Shown in pieces: positions 35,562 to 43,121 of a stretch of 64,000 bases of DNA. Made by a program: the position numbers and the translations under genes. The notes under the pieces are model-generated. The model ran no database searches, was not told the DNA's origin, and saw only the letters and a list, made by a program, of their open reading frames with translations. Within the stretch, counting starts at the first letter, position 1; the number at the start of each line of letters is the position of its first letter. The stretch spans positions 205,488 to 269,487 of the forward strand of contig NZ_JASISQ010000005.1 of NCBI RefSeq assembly GCF_030063205.1, written 5' to 3'. The stretch comes from Arthrobacter antibioticus (GTDB lineage: Bacteria > Actinomycetota > Actinomycetes > Actinomycetales > Micrococcaceae).

Positions 35562-36448
35562 GCAGGGGCGCCTTTCTGGGCGGTGGTGTTCTCGGTAGTG
35601 TTCTCGGTGGTGGCCGCGGAGTGCGGCCGGAGGATCAATGGACGGAGAGCGCTCGCAGCACTGGAAATAAAGAACAACGCCACAGCCGAAGCAGCAATTG
35701 TGGCCCCGGCTGCGGTCCGCGCGTGCCACGAGATGAGCAGACCGGCAGCCACAGCTGTGCATCCCAGAACCGCTGCGATGCCCATGATGGCGGGAATGGA
35801 TCGAGCCCATGGCAGAGCTGCGGCAGGTGGCGCAATCAGCAGCCCAAATACTAAGAGCGTGCCCACCACTTGGAACGATCCAGCCATGGCTGCCGTCACC
35901 AATAGCAAAAGCACAATGGCCGCCAGCTCCGGATGAAGCCCCAAGGTTGCCGCTTTACGCCCGTCAAACACCAAGGCCATAAACGGGCGGTGGAAGATGG
36001 CTGCCACCATTGCTGTGCCGGCCAGGATGGCGCACAACAACCAGATATCCGAGAACTTGACGGCCAGAATGTCGCCAAAGAGAATGCCCGTCAGATCCAC
36101 GGCAAATGATCGTGACCGGGAAATGATAATCACTCCGGCCGCCAGCATGCCCACAAAGACGAGCCCGATTGAGGTGTCGTGGGAGAGTCGCTGGTGACGG
36201 GACATGAGTGAGACCCCAAGTGCCATCACTGTTGCACTGACAGCAGCGCCTAGTACCGGATTCAAGCCCAGCAACAAAGCCACAGCAATCCCGGGGAGCA
36301 TGCCATGGGACATTGCATCGCCTAAAAAAGCCATGCCGCGCAGCACCACCCACGTGCCAACAATGGCGCATAAGAGGGCCACAACCGTTCCGCCCAGCAG
36401 GGCGCGCTGAACGAAGGAAACGTTGAAGGGTTCAAAAAGCCAATCCAT
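35558..36448 (-). CDS. aztB: Zinc ABC transporter permease, AztB type
   Basis: A 296-residue membrane protein of the ABC-3 family with about eight hydrophobic segments. Family landmarks are FVQRALLGGTVVALLCAIVGTWVVLRG, AFLGDAMSHGMLPGIAVA near residue 42 and VGTLLVFGLLIAPPAAA near residue 205. It is the first gene of the minus-strand zinc operon; the start lies only about 19 bases from the Zur box, so binding there should block transcription. The last 20 residues are a hydrophilic Thr/Glu tail. Confidence 0.92.
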   Translation of the reverse strand: MDWLFEPFNVSFVQRALLGGTVVALLCAIVGTWVVLRGMAFLGDAMSHGMLPGIAVALLLGLNPVLGAAVSATVMALGVSLMSRHQRLSHDTSIGLVFVGMLAAGVIIISRSRSFAVDLTGILFGDILAVKFSDIWLLCAILAGTAMVAAIFHRPFMALVFDGRKAATLGLHPELAAIVLLLLVTAAMAGSFQVVGTLLVFGLLIAPPAAALPWARSIPAIMGIAAVLGCTAVAAGLLISWHARTAAGATIAASAVALFFISSAASALRPLILRPHSAATTENTTENTTAQKGAPA

Positions 36449-36466
36449 ACACTCAGCATACTATAA

Positions 36467-36481
36467 TGAGAATCATTATCA
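36467..36481. promoter_or_regulatory. Zur-type box between aztB and aztA
   Basis: TGAGAATCATTATCA is a near-perfect palindrome matching the Zur consensus (TGAnAATCATTnTCA). It sits in the 50-base divergent gap between the two zinc transporter transcription units, so one dimer pair could repress both. The identical 15-mer recurs at 38584. Confidence 0.85.
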
Positions 36482-36498
36482 ATTACAGGAGATGTGCC

Positions 36499-37179
36499 GT
36501 GGATGCTGTCACTATTGTGGACGTTGGATTTTCGTATGGGTCACGCCAGGTCATTGATGGCCTGTTCCTCACGCTGGAGGCTGGGACTTTGACGGCCGTG
36601 AAAGGGGCAAATGGATCAGGGAAATCCACCCTTCTTGCCCTGATTGCGGGCACGCTTCGCCCATCCCGCGGGGTGGTTTCACTTGCCAGCCAGCAGCGCC
36701 CGGCTGTGGTGTTGCAGCGCAGTAAAGTCTCGGATGCGCTTCCGCTGACGGTTCGGCAGACGGTAGCCATGGGTTGTTGGGGAAACCGCAGTTGGCTCAA
36801 ACCCTTGGGCAGAGGCGAGCATGCCGTGGTGGTTGACTCACTGGAGCGTGTTGGGTTGCTGGCTCTGGCTCACCGTCAGTTGGGTGAGCTCTCCGGCGGC
36901 CAGCGCCAGAGGGTCCTGCTAGCGCAAGGGATTGCCCAACAATCAAGGCTGCTTCTATTGGATGAGCCCGTGGCGGGAGTCGATGAGCAGTCGCGGGCGA
37001 GGATACGTCAGATTATCGCCACTGAAGTTCACCGGGGAGTCACCGTTGTGGAGGTGACCCACAGCCATGCGGATGCATCCGAAGCTGATCGGGTGCTAGT
37101 GATGGCACAAGGCGGGATTGTGGCGGATTCGCAGGTGCTTTGCGCGGCGGCAGCTAGCGAGTGGATGGGCGGCAATTAA
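36499..37179 (+). CDS. aztA: Zinc ABC transporter ATP-binding protein, AztA type
   Basis: A 226-residue ATPase. I choose GTG 36499, which has CAGGAGA six bases upstream; the longer frame starts inside the Zur box and cannot be right. Walker A is VKGANGSGKSTLLAL, the signature LSGGQRQRVLLAQG and Walker B LLLLDEPVAGVD. It belongs to the metal-type ABC ATPases and pairs with the divergent permease. It is unusual that the ATPase is separated from the rest by the shared regulatory gap. Confidence 0.9.
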   Translation: MDAVTIVDVGFSYGSRQVIDGLFLTLEAGTLTAVKGANGSGKSTLLALIAGTLRPSRGVVSLASQQRPAVVLQRSKVSDALPLTVRQTVAMGCWGNRSWLKPLGRGEHAVVVDSLERVGLLALAHRQLGELSGGQRQRVLLAQGIAQQSRLLLLDEPVAGVDEQSRARIRQIIATEVHRGVTVVEVTHSHADASEADRVLVMAQGGIVADSQVLCAAAASEWMGGN

Positions 37180-37185
37180 GCAGAA

Positions 37186-37228
37186 GGCCGGGCGGTCCCA
37201 CCCGATCAAGGAGTGGGGCCGCCCGGCC
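37186..37228. terminator. Hairpin between convergent aztA and the second aztD
   Basis: Arms GGCCGGGCGG-TCCCA (37186-37200) and TGGGG-CCGCCCGGCC (37214-37228) form a long GC stem. It lies 6 bases after the aztA stop and 10 before the end of the opposite gene, so it should serve both. Confidence 0.75.
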
Positions 37229-37237
37229 GCAGCTGTT

Positions 37238-38563
37238 TTATCCGGAGATACCAGTTATTTCATTGGGGACGTGCGGTAACGGGTGGGTTGCGCTCACTGT
37301 GCCTGAAGACAGGTCAATGACCTGAAGTAACTTCTTGGCCGGATCACTTACATAGGCTGTTTTCCCGTTTGAGAAGAGCGCCGGCCGGGGTTGCTGCCAT
37401 TCCGTGGGTTCTTCCCAGGGGGTGACGGCGGCAATGGCGGCGGTTTCTTTGCCGGAGTGAGCGTCGTGGATATGAAGTTTGCCGTCCGTACCAAGGATGA
37501 GGGCCTCACCCTTGGCGCCGCGGGCCAGGGAGCGGAAGGAGTATGAGTAGTCAATGGCAACGGTGGTGAGCTTTCCGGTGGCCGTGTCCGTCAAGGAGAA
37601 CGCTGCAGGGCGTTCGTGCTCAGCATCTTTATCTGTTTTGTAATCTCCCAGCACTACGGAGGAGGTGGCGCTGCCGGCCTGGGTGCCAATTCTGCCGTGA
37701 CCGTCAGGGGAGGAAATCTTGGTGATGATTCCGTCCTTGATGAGCAAGGTGCCATCCTCGCAGCCAAGTACCACCGCCTCGTCCTTGGCTGAGGCCTCTC
37801 CGTGGACTCCGGGGCACTCATCGCTTTGTGCCAAGACGGCCCGGGCGCCGTCGGCGCCAGGTTTATCCAGCAACGTGGCACCAGTGCGGGCTTCGCTGGT
37901 CCCGTTCGTGACCACCAGCTGACCGTTGGCAAGTTGAACAGCCACGCCGTGGTGGGCGGCGCTGGTCTTGAAATTTTGTGTTGTGGGCAGCTCGGCAGCT
38001 TCCAGGTCCTTTGATGTGAACACCTGAACTTCGCCGGTACCGTCGTCAAAGAGGGCTGTTTTTCCTGCGTGGCCCACCACATGTCCGGGTTTGGTGGCGG
38101 AGAACAATCGCTCCTGAAGTTCCGGAGGTGCTGTGAAGTGGTGATGGTGATCCCCGTGTGGTTCCGACCAACTGCCCATATCCAGGACCTGGAATCCGGC
38201 GGTGGTGGAGACAAGTACGTGGCGTCCGTCCCCAGCCGGGCTGACCCTGTTGAATCCGGCAAGAGGCAAATCGGCTGTGACCTTGCCGGTGGCTGCATCC
38301 AGAACGCTCATGCCGCCGTCGTGCGTCAGGACAAGCCTGGGTGCGGCGGCATCGACCTCCGTGCGTTCGGCGGCATGGGCGGCATGGGAACCGTGGGGGT
38401 GCTCGGAAGCAACAGGAGAGTCGGTGGAGGCGGAAGACGGGCTGCCGCACGCGGACAGGGTTAGCGCAGCAATAATGGCGAAGGCGCTCAGGGTAGGGGC
38501 GGCGAAACTGCGCGCTCGAGGGACTGTAGTGAGAGGTGGATTTAGTTCTTCTTTAGTGATCAT
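37238..38563 (-). CDS. Second AztD-like lipoprotein with His-rich N-terminus
   Basis: A 441-residue paralogue of the AztD-like protein 2 kb away. ATG 38563 gives a lipoprotein signal with lipobox LSAC; the upstream frame crosses the promoter. A short His-rich segment EHPHGSHAAHAAE follows the lipobox and is absent in the first copy. The propeller body keeps the hallmark LDMGSWSEPHGDHHHHFT, with four consecutive histidines, and GCEDGTLLIKDGIITKIS. It has its own Zur box and hence probably responds to zinc lack independently. A role as a storage or relay chaperone for zinc is inferred from family and context. Two AztD genes per locus is not the basic arrangement. Confidence 0.82.
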   Translation of the reverse strand: MITKEELNPPLTTVPRARSFAAPTLSAFAIIAALTLSACGSPSSASTDSPVASEHPHGSHAAHAAERTEVDAAAPRLVLTHDGGMSVLDAATGKVTADLPLAGFNRVSPAGDGRHVLVSTTAGFQVLDMGSWSEPHGDHHHHFTAPPELQERLFSATKPGHVVGHAGKTALFDDGTGEVQVFTSKDLEAAELPTTQNFKTSAAHHGVAVQLANGQLVVTNGTSEARTGATLLDKPGADGARAVLAQSDECPGVHGEASAKDEAVVLGCEDGTLLIKDGIITKISSPDGHGRIGTQAGSATSSVVLGDYKTDKDAEHERPAAFSLTDTATGKLTTVAIDYSYSFRSLARGAKGEALILGTDGKLHIHDAHSGKETAAIAAVTPWEEPTEWQQPRPALFSNGKTAYVSDPAKKLLQVIDLSSGTVSATHPLPHVPNEITGISG

Positions 38564-38583
38564 GACACCGATGCTAACCTTAA

Positions 38584-38598
38584 TGAGAATCATTATCA
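38584..38598. promoter_or_regulatory. Zur-type box between the second aztD and the trans-sulfuration gene
   Basis: TGAGAATCATTATCA, identical over 15 bases to the site at 36467. It is 20 bases upstream of the minus-strand lipoprotein start and about 90 bases upstream of the divergent PLP enzyme. Confidence 0.85.
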
Positions 38599-38688
38599 AA
38601 ACAAGGACTGGTGAAACCAGGAAATGTTGCCCCAGGTTCAACGACTCAAATTGTCGCTGCCGTGAACCGGCGGTCTACGCTGGAAGTT

Positions 38689-39888
38689 ATGACGTACAAC
38701 GCTGCCGAACACCCTAAGAACCTGAGCCCCGACACAGTTGTTGTTGCTGCGGGCCGGCCCGCCCGGGAGCATGACGCGCCGGTGAATCCGCCCATAGTTC
38801 TCTCCTCCACATATGTGGGCACCGGCGAAGTTGTTGATGGCGACAGGGCCTATGGGCGTTACTCCAACCCCACGTGGGACCCGTTGGAAGACGCATTGGG
38901 TCAGCTGGAGGGTGCCACCCTTCCTGCGCTGATCTTTAGTTCGGGCCTGGCAGCGGCCTCCGCAGCTCTCTCGCTAGTGCCCACGGGAGGGGTGCTCGTT
39001 ATGCCAACGCACTCGTATCAGGGGGCGTTGGTTATGGCGCAGGAGCAAGCGGCAAAGGGTTTGTTCACGCTGCGCACAGTGGATATTGCCAATAATGATG
39101 AGGTTATTTTGGCTCTCACCGGCAGCGGGGAGAAGGCCGCTGACATGCTCTGGCTGGAGAGTCCAACCAACCCCATGCTGGAGGTGGCGGACATCGGCCT
39201 CCTCTGCCGTTCCGCACAAGCCGTTGGCGCCATCGTGGTCACCGACAACACCTTCTCCACCCCGCTGGTGCAGAAACCGCTGGAGCTGGGTGCTGACATT
39301 GTGCTGCACTCAGTGACCAAATATTTGGCCGGTCACTCCGATGTCATCCTCGGCGCCCTAGCCACATCCAATCCCGAACTGCGCCATGCGCTGCTGCATC
39401 ACCGCTCAATTCACGGCGCCATCGCCGGCCCCTTCGAGGCCTGGCTTGCCCTGCGTGGTTTGCGCACCCTGGCCCTGCGTGTTGAGCGCTCGCAGGCCAG
39501 TGCAGCGGTACTTGCCGAACGTCTTGATGCGCACGACGGCGTCACAAAAGTACTCTTTCCCGGATTGCCTTCGGACCCGGGTCACCAGCGGGCCACGGCA
39601 CAGATGAGCGGTTTTGGTTCCATCCTGTGCGTCGAAGTTGCTGGTGGTGCCGATGCGGCCAACGCGCTGGTTGAGGCCCTGCAGGTGTGGACCCCAGCCA
39701 CTTCGCTTGGTGGCGTGGAGTCATTGATCGAACGCCGGCGTCGTCACGCGAACGAGCCCGAGACAGTTCCGGCAAACCTCTTGCGGCTGAGTGTTGGCAT
39801 TGAAAACGTTGAAGACCTTTGGAGTGACCTTGAGCAGGCACTTGCTCAGGTGGCGCCCGCGACTTCCATCCCGCGCGACGCCCTGTAA
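38689..39888 (+). CDS. PLP-dependent trans-sulfuration enzyme (cystathionine gamma-lyase/synthase type)
   Basis: A 399-residue enzyme from ATG 38689 with GGAAG upstream. Family landmarks: [21 protein letters not shown] near residue 60, [17 protein letters not shown] near 155, VTDNTFSTP near 180 and the PLP lysine in [16 protein letters not shown] near 207. It should act on cystathionine, O-acetylhomoserine or related sulfur amino acids. The substrate cannot be read from the sequence. It shares a promoter gap with a Zur box, so zinc control is possible but unproven. Confidence 0.88.
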   Translation: MTYNAAEHPKNLSPDTVVVAAGRPAREHDAPVNPPIVLSSTYVGTGEVVDGDRAYGRYSNPTWDPLEDALGQLEGATLPALIFSSGLAAASAALSLVPTGGVLVMPTHSYQGALVMAQEQAAKGLFTLRTVDIANNDEVILALTGSGEKAADMLWLESPTNPMLEVADIGLLCRSAQAVGAIVVTDNTFSTPLVQKPLELGADIVLHSVTKYLAGHSDVILGALATSNPELRHALLHHRSIHGAIAGPFEAWLALRGLRTLALRVERSQASAAVLAERLDAHDGVTKVLFPGLPSDPGHQRATAQMSGFGSILCVEVAGGADAANALVEALQVWTPATSLGGVESLIERRRRHANEPETVPANLLRLSVGIENVEDLWSDLEQALAQVAPATSIPRDAL

Positions 39889-39897
39889 GCTTGAGCC

Positions 39898-40257
39898 GTG
39901 GTCATTTTCGTGAACTTTATGCAGTTTCTCATCCTCGTGGCTTTAGGTTTGACGGCCGTGGGCATTCAAGGCTGGGCGTTTATAGACTGCCTGCGCACAT
40001 CTGCCAACGATTTTGAGCGCGTATACAAGCGGACCAAAACGTTCTGGACGGCACTTACGGCCGGAGCGTTATTCTTTGGCATCATCTACGTGGTGCCGCC
40101 ATTGCTGAGCCTGACGGTTCCGCAGCTGGGCATGAGTTTGATCCTTAGCCTCGGCGGAGTCACAGCGGCAGGGGTCTACTTGGCCGATGTTCGGCCCGCT
40201 TTGGTTGACGCGCGCGGGCGTGGTCGCGGACAGCAAAACCGCGGCTCATCCTGGTAA
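39898..40257 (+). CDS. DUF2516 family membrane protein
   Basis: A 119-residue protein with an N-terminal hydrophobic helix (FMQFLILVALGLTAVGIQGW), a central charged loop (RTSANDFERVYKRTKTFW), then two more helices (ALTAGALFFGIIYVVPPLL, MSLILSLGGVTAAGVYLAD) and a basic tail. Size and topology match DUF2516, a function-unknown family of actinobacteria. The GTG start is six bases after TAAGCT (39886-39891), a likely leaderless promoter lying partly over the upstream stop. Confidence 0.8.
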   Translation: MVIFVNFMQFLILVALGLTAVGIQGWAFIDCLRTSANDFERVYKRTKTFWTALTAGALFFGIIYVVPPLLSLTVPQLGMSLILSLGGVTAAGVYLADVRPALVDARGRGRGQQNRGSSW

Positions 40258-40285
40258 GAAATCACTGAAACCGGACGAATTGGTG

Positions 40286-41182
40286 CTAGCCCGGATCCAC
40301 GGCTGACCAAGCCACCGTCAGCTCACCCAAGCGCCAACGGGAGGGTGAACGCACAACCGGCCAGCCGTCGTCGTACATTTGGGTGCACATATTCAGCCAC
40401 CGCTGCCTGTTGCCAAAGGCGGCCAGGGGAGCAGCGGCGAGCCAATGCTTGTCTAGAGCTTGCAAAAAGCTGTGGATTTTCTCCCCCGGCACATTGTGAT
40501 GGATCAGCGCTTTTGGCAGTCGCTCGGCAATATCGGAGGGCAACTCGAAACCGCCGAATCGCAGGGAAATGCTCAGCGACTGGGGACCATTGGTATCCAG
40601 CGCCACCCATGTGCTGCGCCGCCCAATCTCATCGCAGGTGCCGTCAACAAAGATGCCCTGCGGGGTCAGCCGCGAACAAACCGTGTCCCAGATCAGCCTG
40701 ACGTCGGCCTCGTCGTATTGGCGCAACACGTTGAAGGCGCGCACCATAGTTGCCTTGCCGGGGACGGGGATTTCGAATCCGCCAACGCAGAAATCTAGGC
40801 CGTCGTGCTCGAGTCCTTTGGCATTGCGGACGCGCTCAGGCTCAATCTCGATGCCTGTGACATGAGCGCTGGGGCAAATCGCGTGGATGCGGGAATACAG
40901 CTCAACGGCTGTGGCAGGGGAGCCGCCATAGCCAAGGTCCACAACCAGGGGTGCGGTTTCACAGGCCAAACGCCATGCTTGGGGGCCGGCCAGCCAGCGG
41001 TCAACCCGGCGCAAGCGGTTGGGATTAGTTGTGCCGCGGGTGACGTTACCGAAGGGCTTGCTACGTTGGCGCGGGGTGCCTTGTGAGGGGTCAGTGGAAG
41101 AGCCTTTGACCCTCTGCGCACGTTGAACCACCAATAAAGCGTAAATGCCAAACTCCGCATGGCTATAAAACTGTGGTGACAC
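40286..41182 (-). CDS. Class I SAM-dependent methyltransferase
   Basis: About 298 residues. The SAM-binding motif is VVDLGYGGSPATAVEL, followed by the acidic motif HVTGIEIEPERV and LTPQGIFVDGTCDEIGR. The fold is that of a Rossmann methyltransferase; the substrate is unknown. The N-terminal 45 residues (to NPNRLRRVDRWL) are basic and unconserved, no ribosome binding site supports GTG 41182, and the start could lie further in (for example around 41131). Confidence 0.72.
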   Translation of the reverse strand: MSPQFYSHAEFGIYALLVVQRAQRVKGSSTDPSQGTPRQRSKPFGNVTRGTTNPNRLRRVDRWLAGPQAWRLACETAPLVVDLGYGGSPATAVELYSRIHAICPSAHVTGIEIEPERVRNAKGLEHDGLDFCVGGFEIPVPGKATMVRAFNVLRQYDEADVRLIWDTVCSRLTPQGIFVDGTCDEIGRRSTWVALDTNGPQSLSISLRFGGFELPSDIAERLPKALIHHNVPGEKIHSFLQALDKHWLAAAPLAAFGNRQRWLNMCTQMYDDGWPVVRSPSRWRLGELTVAWSAVDPG

Positions 41183-41320
41183 TCACGTCTTTGATTCTGG
41201 CGCACCGTCACGTGCGCTGGTGCCGCAGGGCTCACGGTGGCGGCACCTGCCCACGGGATGGTGCGCAGGGGTGGAAGTGGTCGGACAGCGTAGCAATTCG
41301 GGTCCGCCGCTCCCGGCCGG

Positions 41321-41332
41321 TAGAATGAGGCT
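41321..41332 (+). promoter_or_regulatory. gpmA promoter, leaderless type
   Basis: TAGAAT at 41321-41326 is six bases before the ATG at 41333, so transcription should start at or next to the start codon. GAGG inside the gap could also act as a ribosome binding site if transcription begins further upstream. Confidence 0.5.
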
Positions 41333-42079
41333 ATGACTTATACGCTGATTTTGCTTCGACATGGCCACAGTGAGTGGAACGCCAAGAACCTGTTCACCGG
41401 CTGGGTGGACGTTGATTTGAATGATCAGGGCCGCACGGAGGCCGTTCGCGGCGGTGAGCTGCTGGTGGAGAACAACCTTCTACCGGATGTGCTGTACACC
41501 TCGCGCCTGAAGCGTGCCATCAACACGGCCAACCTGGCCTTGGAAAAAGCTGACCGCGGCTGGATTGACGTCAAGCGCGACTGGCGCCTGAACGAGCGCC
41601 ACTACGGTGCATTGCAGGGCAAGGACAAAGCCCAGACACTGGCCGAGTTCGGCGAGGCACAGTTCATGGAGTGGCGTCGCAGCTACGACACCGCCCCGCC
41701 CGCGCTCTCTGATGACAGCGAATTTTCTCAGGCGCACGATCCCCGTTACGCGGATTTGGGTGATGACCTGCCACGCACCGAGTGCCTCAAGGATGTCCTG
41801 AACCGTCTGCTGCCCTACTGGGAATCAGATATTAAGGAAGATCTCAAGGCCGGCAAGACGGTTCTTGTCACGGCCCATGGCAACTCGCTGCGTGCCATGG
41901 TCAAGCACCTGGACGGCATCTCCGATGATGCCATCGCCGCACTGAACATCCCCACCGGCATCCCGTTGCTGTATGAACTCGATGAGAACTTCGCCCCCAT
42001 CACCCCCGGGGGCAAGTACTTGGATCCGGAGGCTGCTGCGGCCGCCATTCAGGCAGTAGCGAACCAGGGTAAGAAGTAG
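41333..42079 (+). CDS. gpmA: 2,3-bisphosphoglycerate-dependent phosphoglycerate mutase
   Basis: A 248-residue glycolytic enzyme interconverting 3- and 2-phosphoglycerate. It starts [20 protein letters not shown] with the phospho-histidine, and continues with [30 protein letters not shown] and [18 protein letters not shown], all hallmark segments. Length is standard. It is a single gene followed by two long hairpins. Confidence 0.96.
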   Translation: MTYTLILLRHGHSEWNAKNLFTGWVDVDLNDQGRTEAVRGGELLVENNLLPDVLYTSRLKRAINTANLALEKADRGWIDVKRDWRLNERHYGALQGKDKAQTLAEFGEAQFMEWRRSYDTAPPALSDDSEFSQAHDPRYADLGDDLPRTECLKDVLNRLLPYWESDIKEDLKAGKTVLVTAHGNSLRAMVKHLDGISDDAIAALNIPTGIPLLYELDENFAPITPGGKYLDPEAAAAAIQAVANQGKK

Positions 42080-42097
42080 CAATTCACACCCCTTCCC

Positions 42098-42156
42098 GTT
42101 GAGGTTGGAGGTCATGACACCCCGGAGGAACGAACGGGGTGTCATGACCTCCAACC
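42098..42156. repeat. Intergenic inverted-repeat element with 22-bp perfect stem
   Basis: Perfect arms 42103-42124 and 42135-42156 (starting GGTTGGAGGTCATGACACCC) enclose a 10-base loop. The left flank extends the motif to GTTGAGGTTGGAG. It lies after gpmA and is the best-preserved relative of the elements at 7998 and 53062. It lacks a T-tract. Confidence 0.8.
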
Positions 42157-42214
42157 GCAACGGTGTGTGCTCCGTGGCGCGGGCTTTAGCGGCTGAGCCG
42201 GCACTGGAACCAGA

Positions 42215-42270
42215 AGAACGACGGCGGGAGGTCACCTTTTTTCAAAAAGGTGACCTCCCGCCGTCGTTCT
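42215..42270. terminator. 27-bp perfect hairpin, two-base loop, between gpmA and phoU
   Basis: Arms 42215-42241 and 42244-42270 are exact complements, with the core GACGGCGGGAGGTCACC and runs of T/A at the tip. A solo arm with 18 of 20 matching bases is at 19266. With the preceding element it gives two stacked barriers between convergent genes. Confidence 0.75.
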
Positions 42271-42295
42271 CCAACTGCTGCTCCTGCTTAGGGAT

Positions 42296-42958
42296 CTAGC
42301 TGGCCAAGAAGTCCTCTGGCTGCCATTCCCCGGTCACCAAGTAGGAAACCTTGCGCGCAACGGAAACGCCGTGATCGCCGAACCGCTCAAAGTACCGGCT
42401 AGCCAAGGTGACATCCACTGTTGTTGCAGCGGTTTCGTTCCATTCGGGTGCGGCCATGGTGGTGAAAACGCTCTTGTGGATGGTATTGATCTGCATTTTG
42501 GCTGTGGTGATATCGCCTACGAGCTCCAAATCACGGCTTTCCAGCAGCTCAGTGACTTTCTCGGCAATGACAATATCAAGGCGCGCCAACTCGGCAAACG
42601 TTTCCGTCAGGGAAGCCGGGATGACGTGATTGGGGAAGCGCAAGCGCGTCAGCTGACCAATGTGGCGGGCAAGATCGCCCATGCGCTCAAGTGAGGCACT
42701 CATCCGCAGCGAACCAACAATCATGCGCAGATCACTGGCAACTGGTCCCTGCAACGCCAACACATCGATGGCGCGCTCATCTAAATCATTTTGCAGGAAG
42801 TCGATCCGGGCATCGGCTGCAATGACTTCCTGGGCCGTTTGAAGGTCGGCTGCCGCAAACGCTGTGGAGGCTTTGGTGATGGCCTCGCCAACCAGTGCGG
42901 AAATCTCGATGAGTCCCTCGCCAATCTGGTGAAGCTCGGCCTGGAAAACTTTACGCAC
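42296..42958 (-). CDS. phoU: Phosphate signalling protein PhoU
   Basis: A 220-residue helical protein with the two PhoU repeats: FQAELHQIGEGLIEISALVGEAITKAS at the start and the conserved ASLERMGDLARHIGQLT and SRYFERFGDHGVSVARKVSYLVTGE metal-binding E/D motifs. It relays phosphate transporter state to the sensor kinase. It is transcribed divergently from the SenX3/RegX3-like pair, a usual actinobacterial layout. Confidence 0.95.
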   Translation of the reverse strand: MRKVFQAELHQIGEGLIEISALVGEAITKASTAFAAADLQTAQEVIAADARIDFLQNDLDERAIDVLALQGPVASDLRMIVGSLRMSASLERMGDLARHIGQLTRLRFPNHVIPASLTETFAELARLDIVIAEKVTELLESRDLELVGDITTAKMQINTIHKSVFTTMAAPEWNETAATTVDVTLASRYFERFGDHGVSVARKVSYLVTGEWQPEDFLAS

Positions 42959-43044
42959 GCGTGTGTCCTTTCATGGGCAGGGCAACAGGTGCCCTTCAGT
43001 ACGCTTCAGCATGGCACTTGAACGTGAACATGTTGACACGTCAA

Positions 43045-43062
43045 GGTGAACGTTTGTTGAAC
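43045..43062. promoter_or_regulatory. Candidate PHO box between phoU and the two-component operon
   Basis: GGTGAAC (43045) and GTTGAAC (43056) are direct repeats with an 11-base period, the spacing of PhoP/RegX3 boxes (reverse complement GTTCACC). Less regular TGAAC/GTTGAC copies extend upstream to about 43018. Confidence 0.5.
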
Positions 43063-43121
43063 GGGCGCTGCCAAGAGGCTGTTTTGCTAAAAAGGGGCTC
43101 GGCACCGCATAGGCTGATCAG

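Noticed and set aside
35562..35810. 83-residue N-terminal extension of the AztD-like protein
   Set aside because: It is the antisense-free but out-of-frame overlap with the aztB coding sequence; the internal ATG at 35561 starts a proper lipoprotein signal and overlaps the aztB stop.
36466..36498. Longer N-terminus for AztA starting at ATG 36466
   Set aside because: The ATG lies inside the Zur box, before any plausible transcript start; GTG 36499 has a good ribosome binding site and the family N-terminus.
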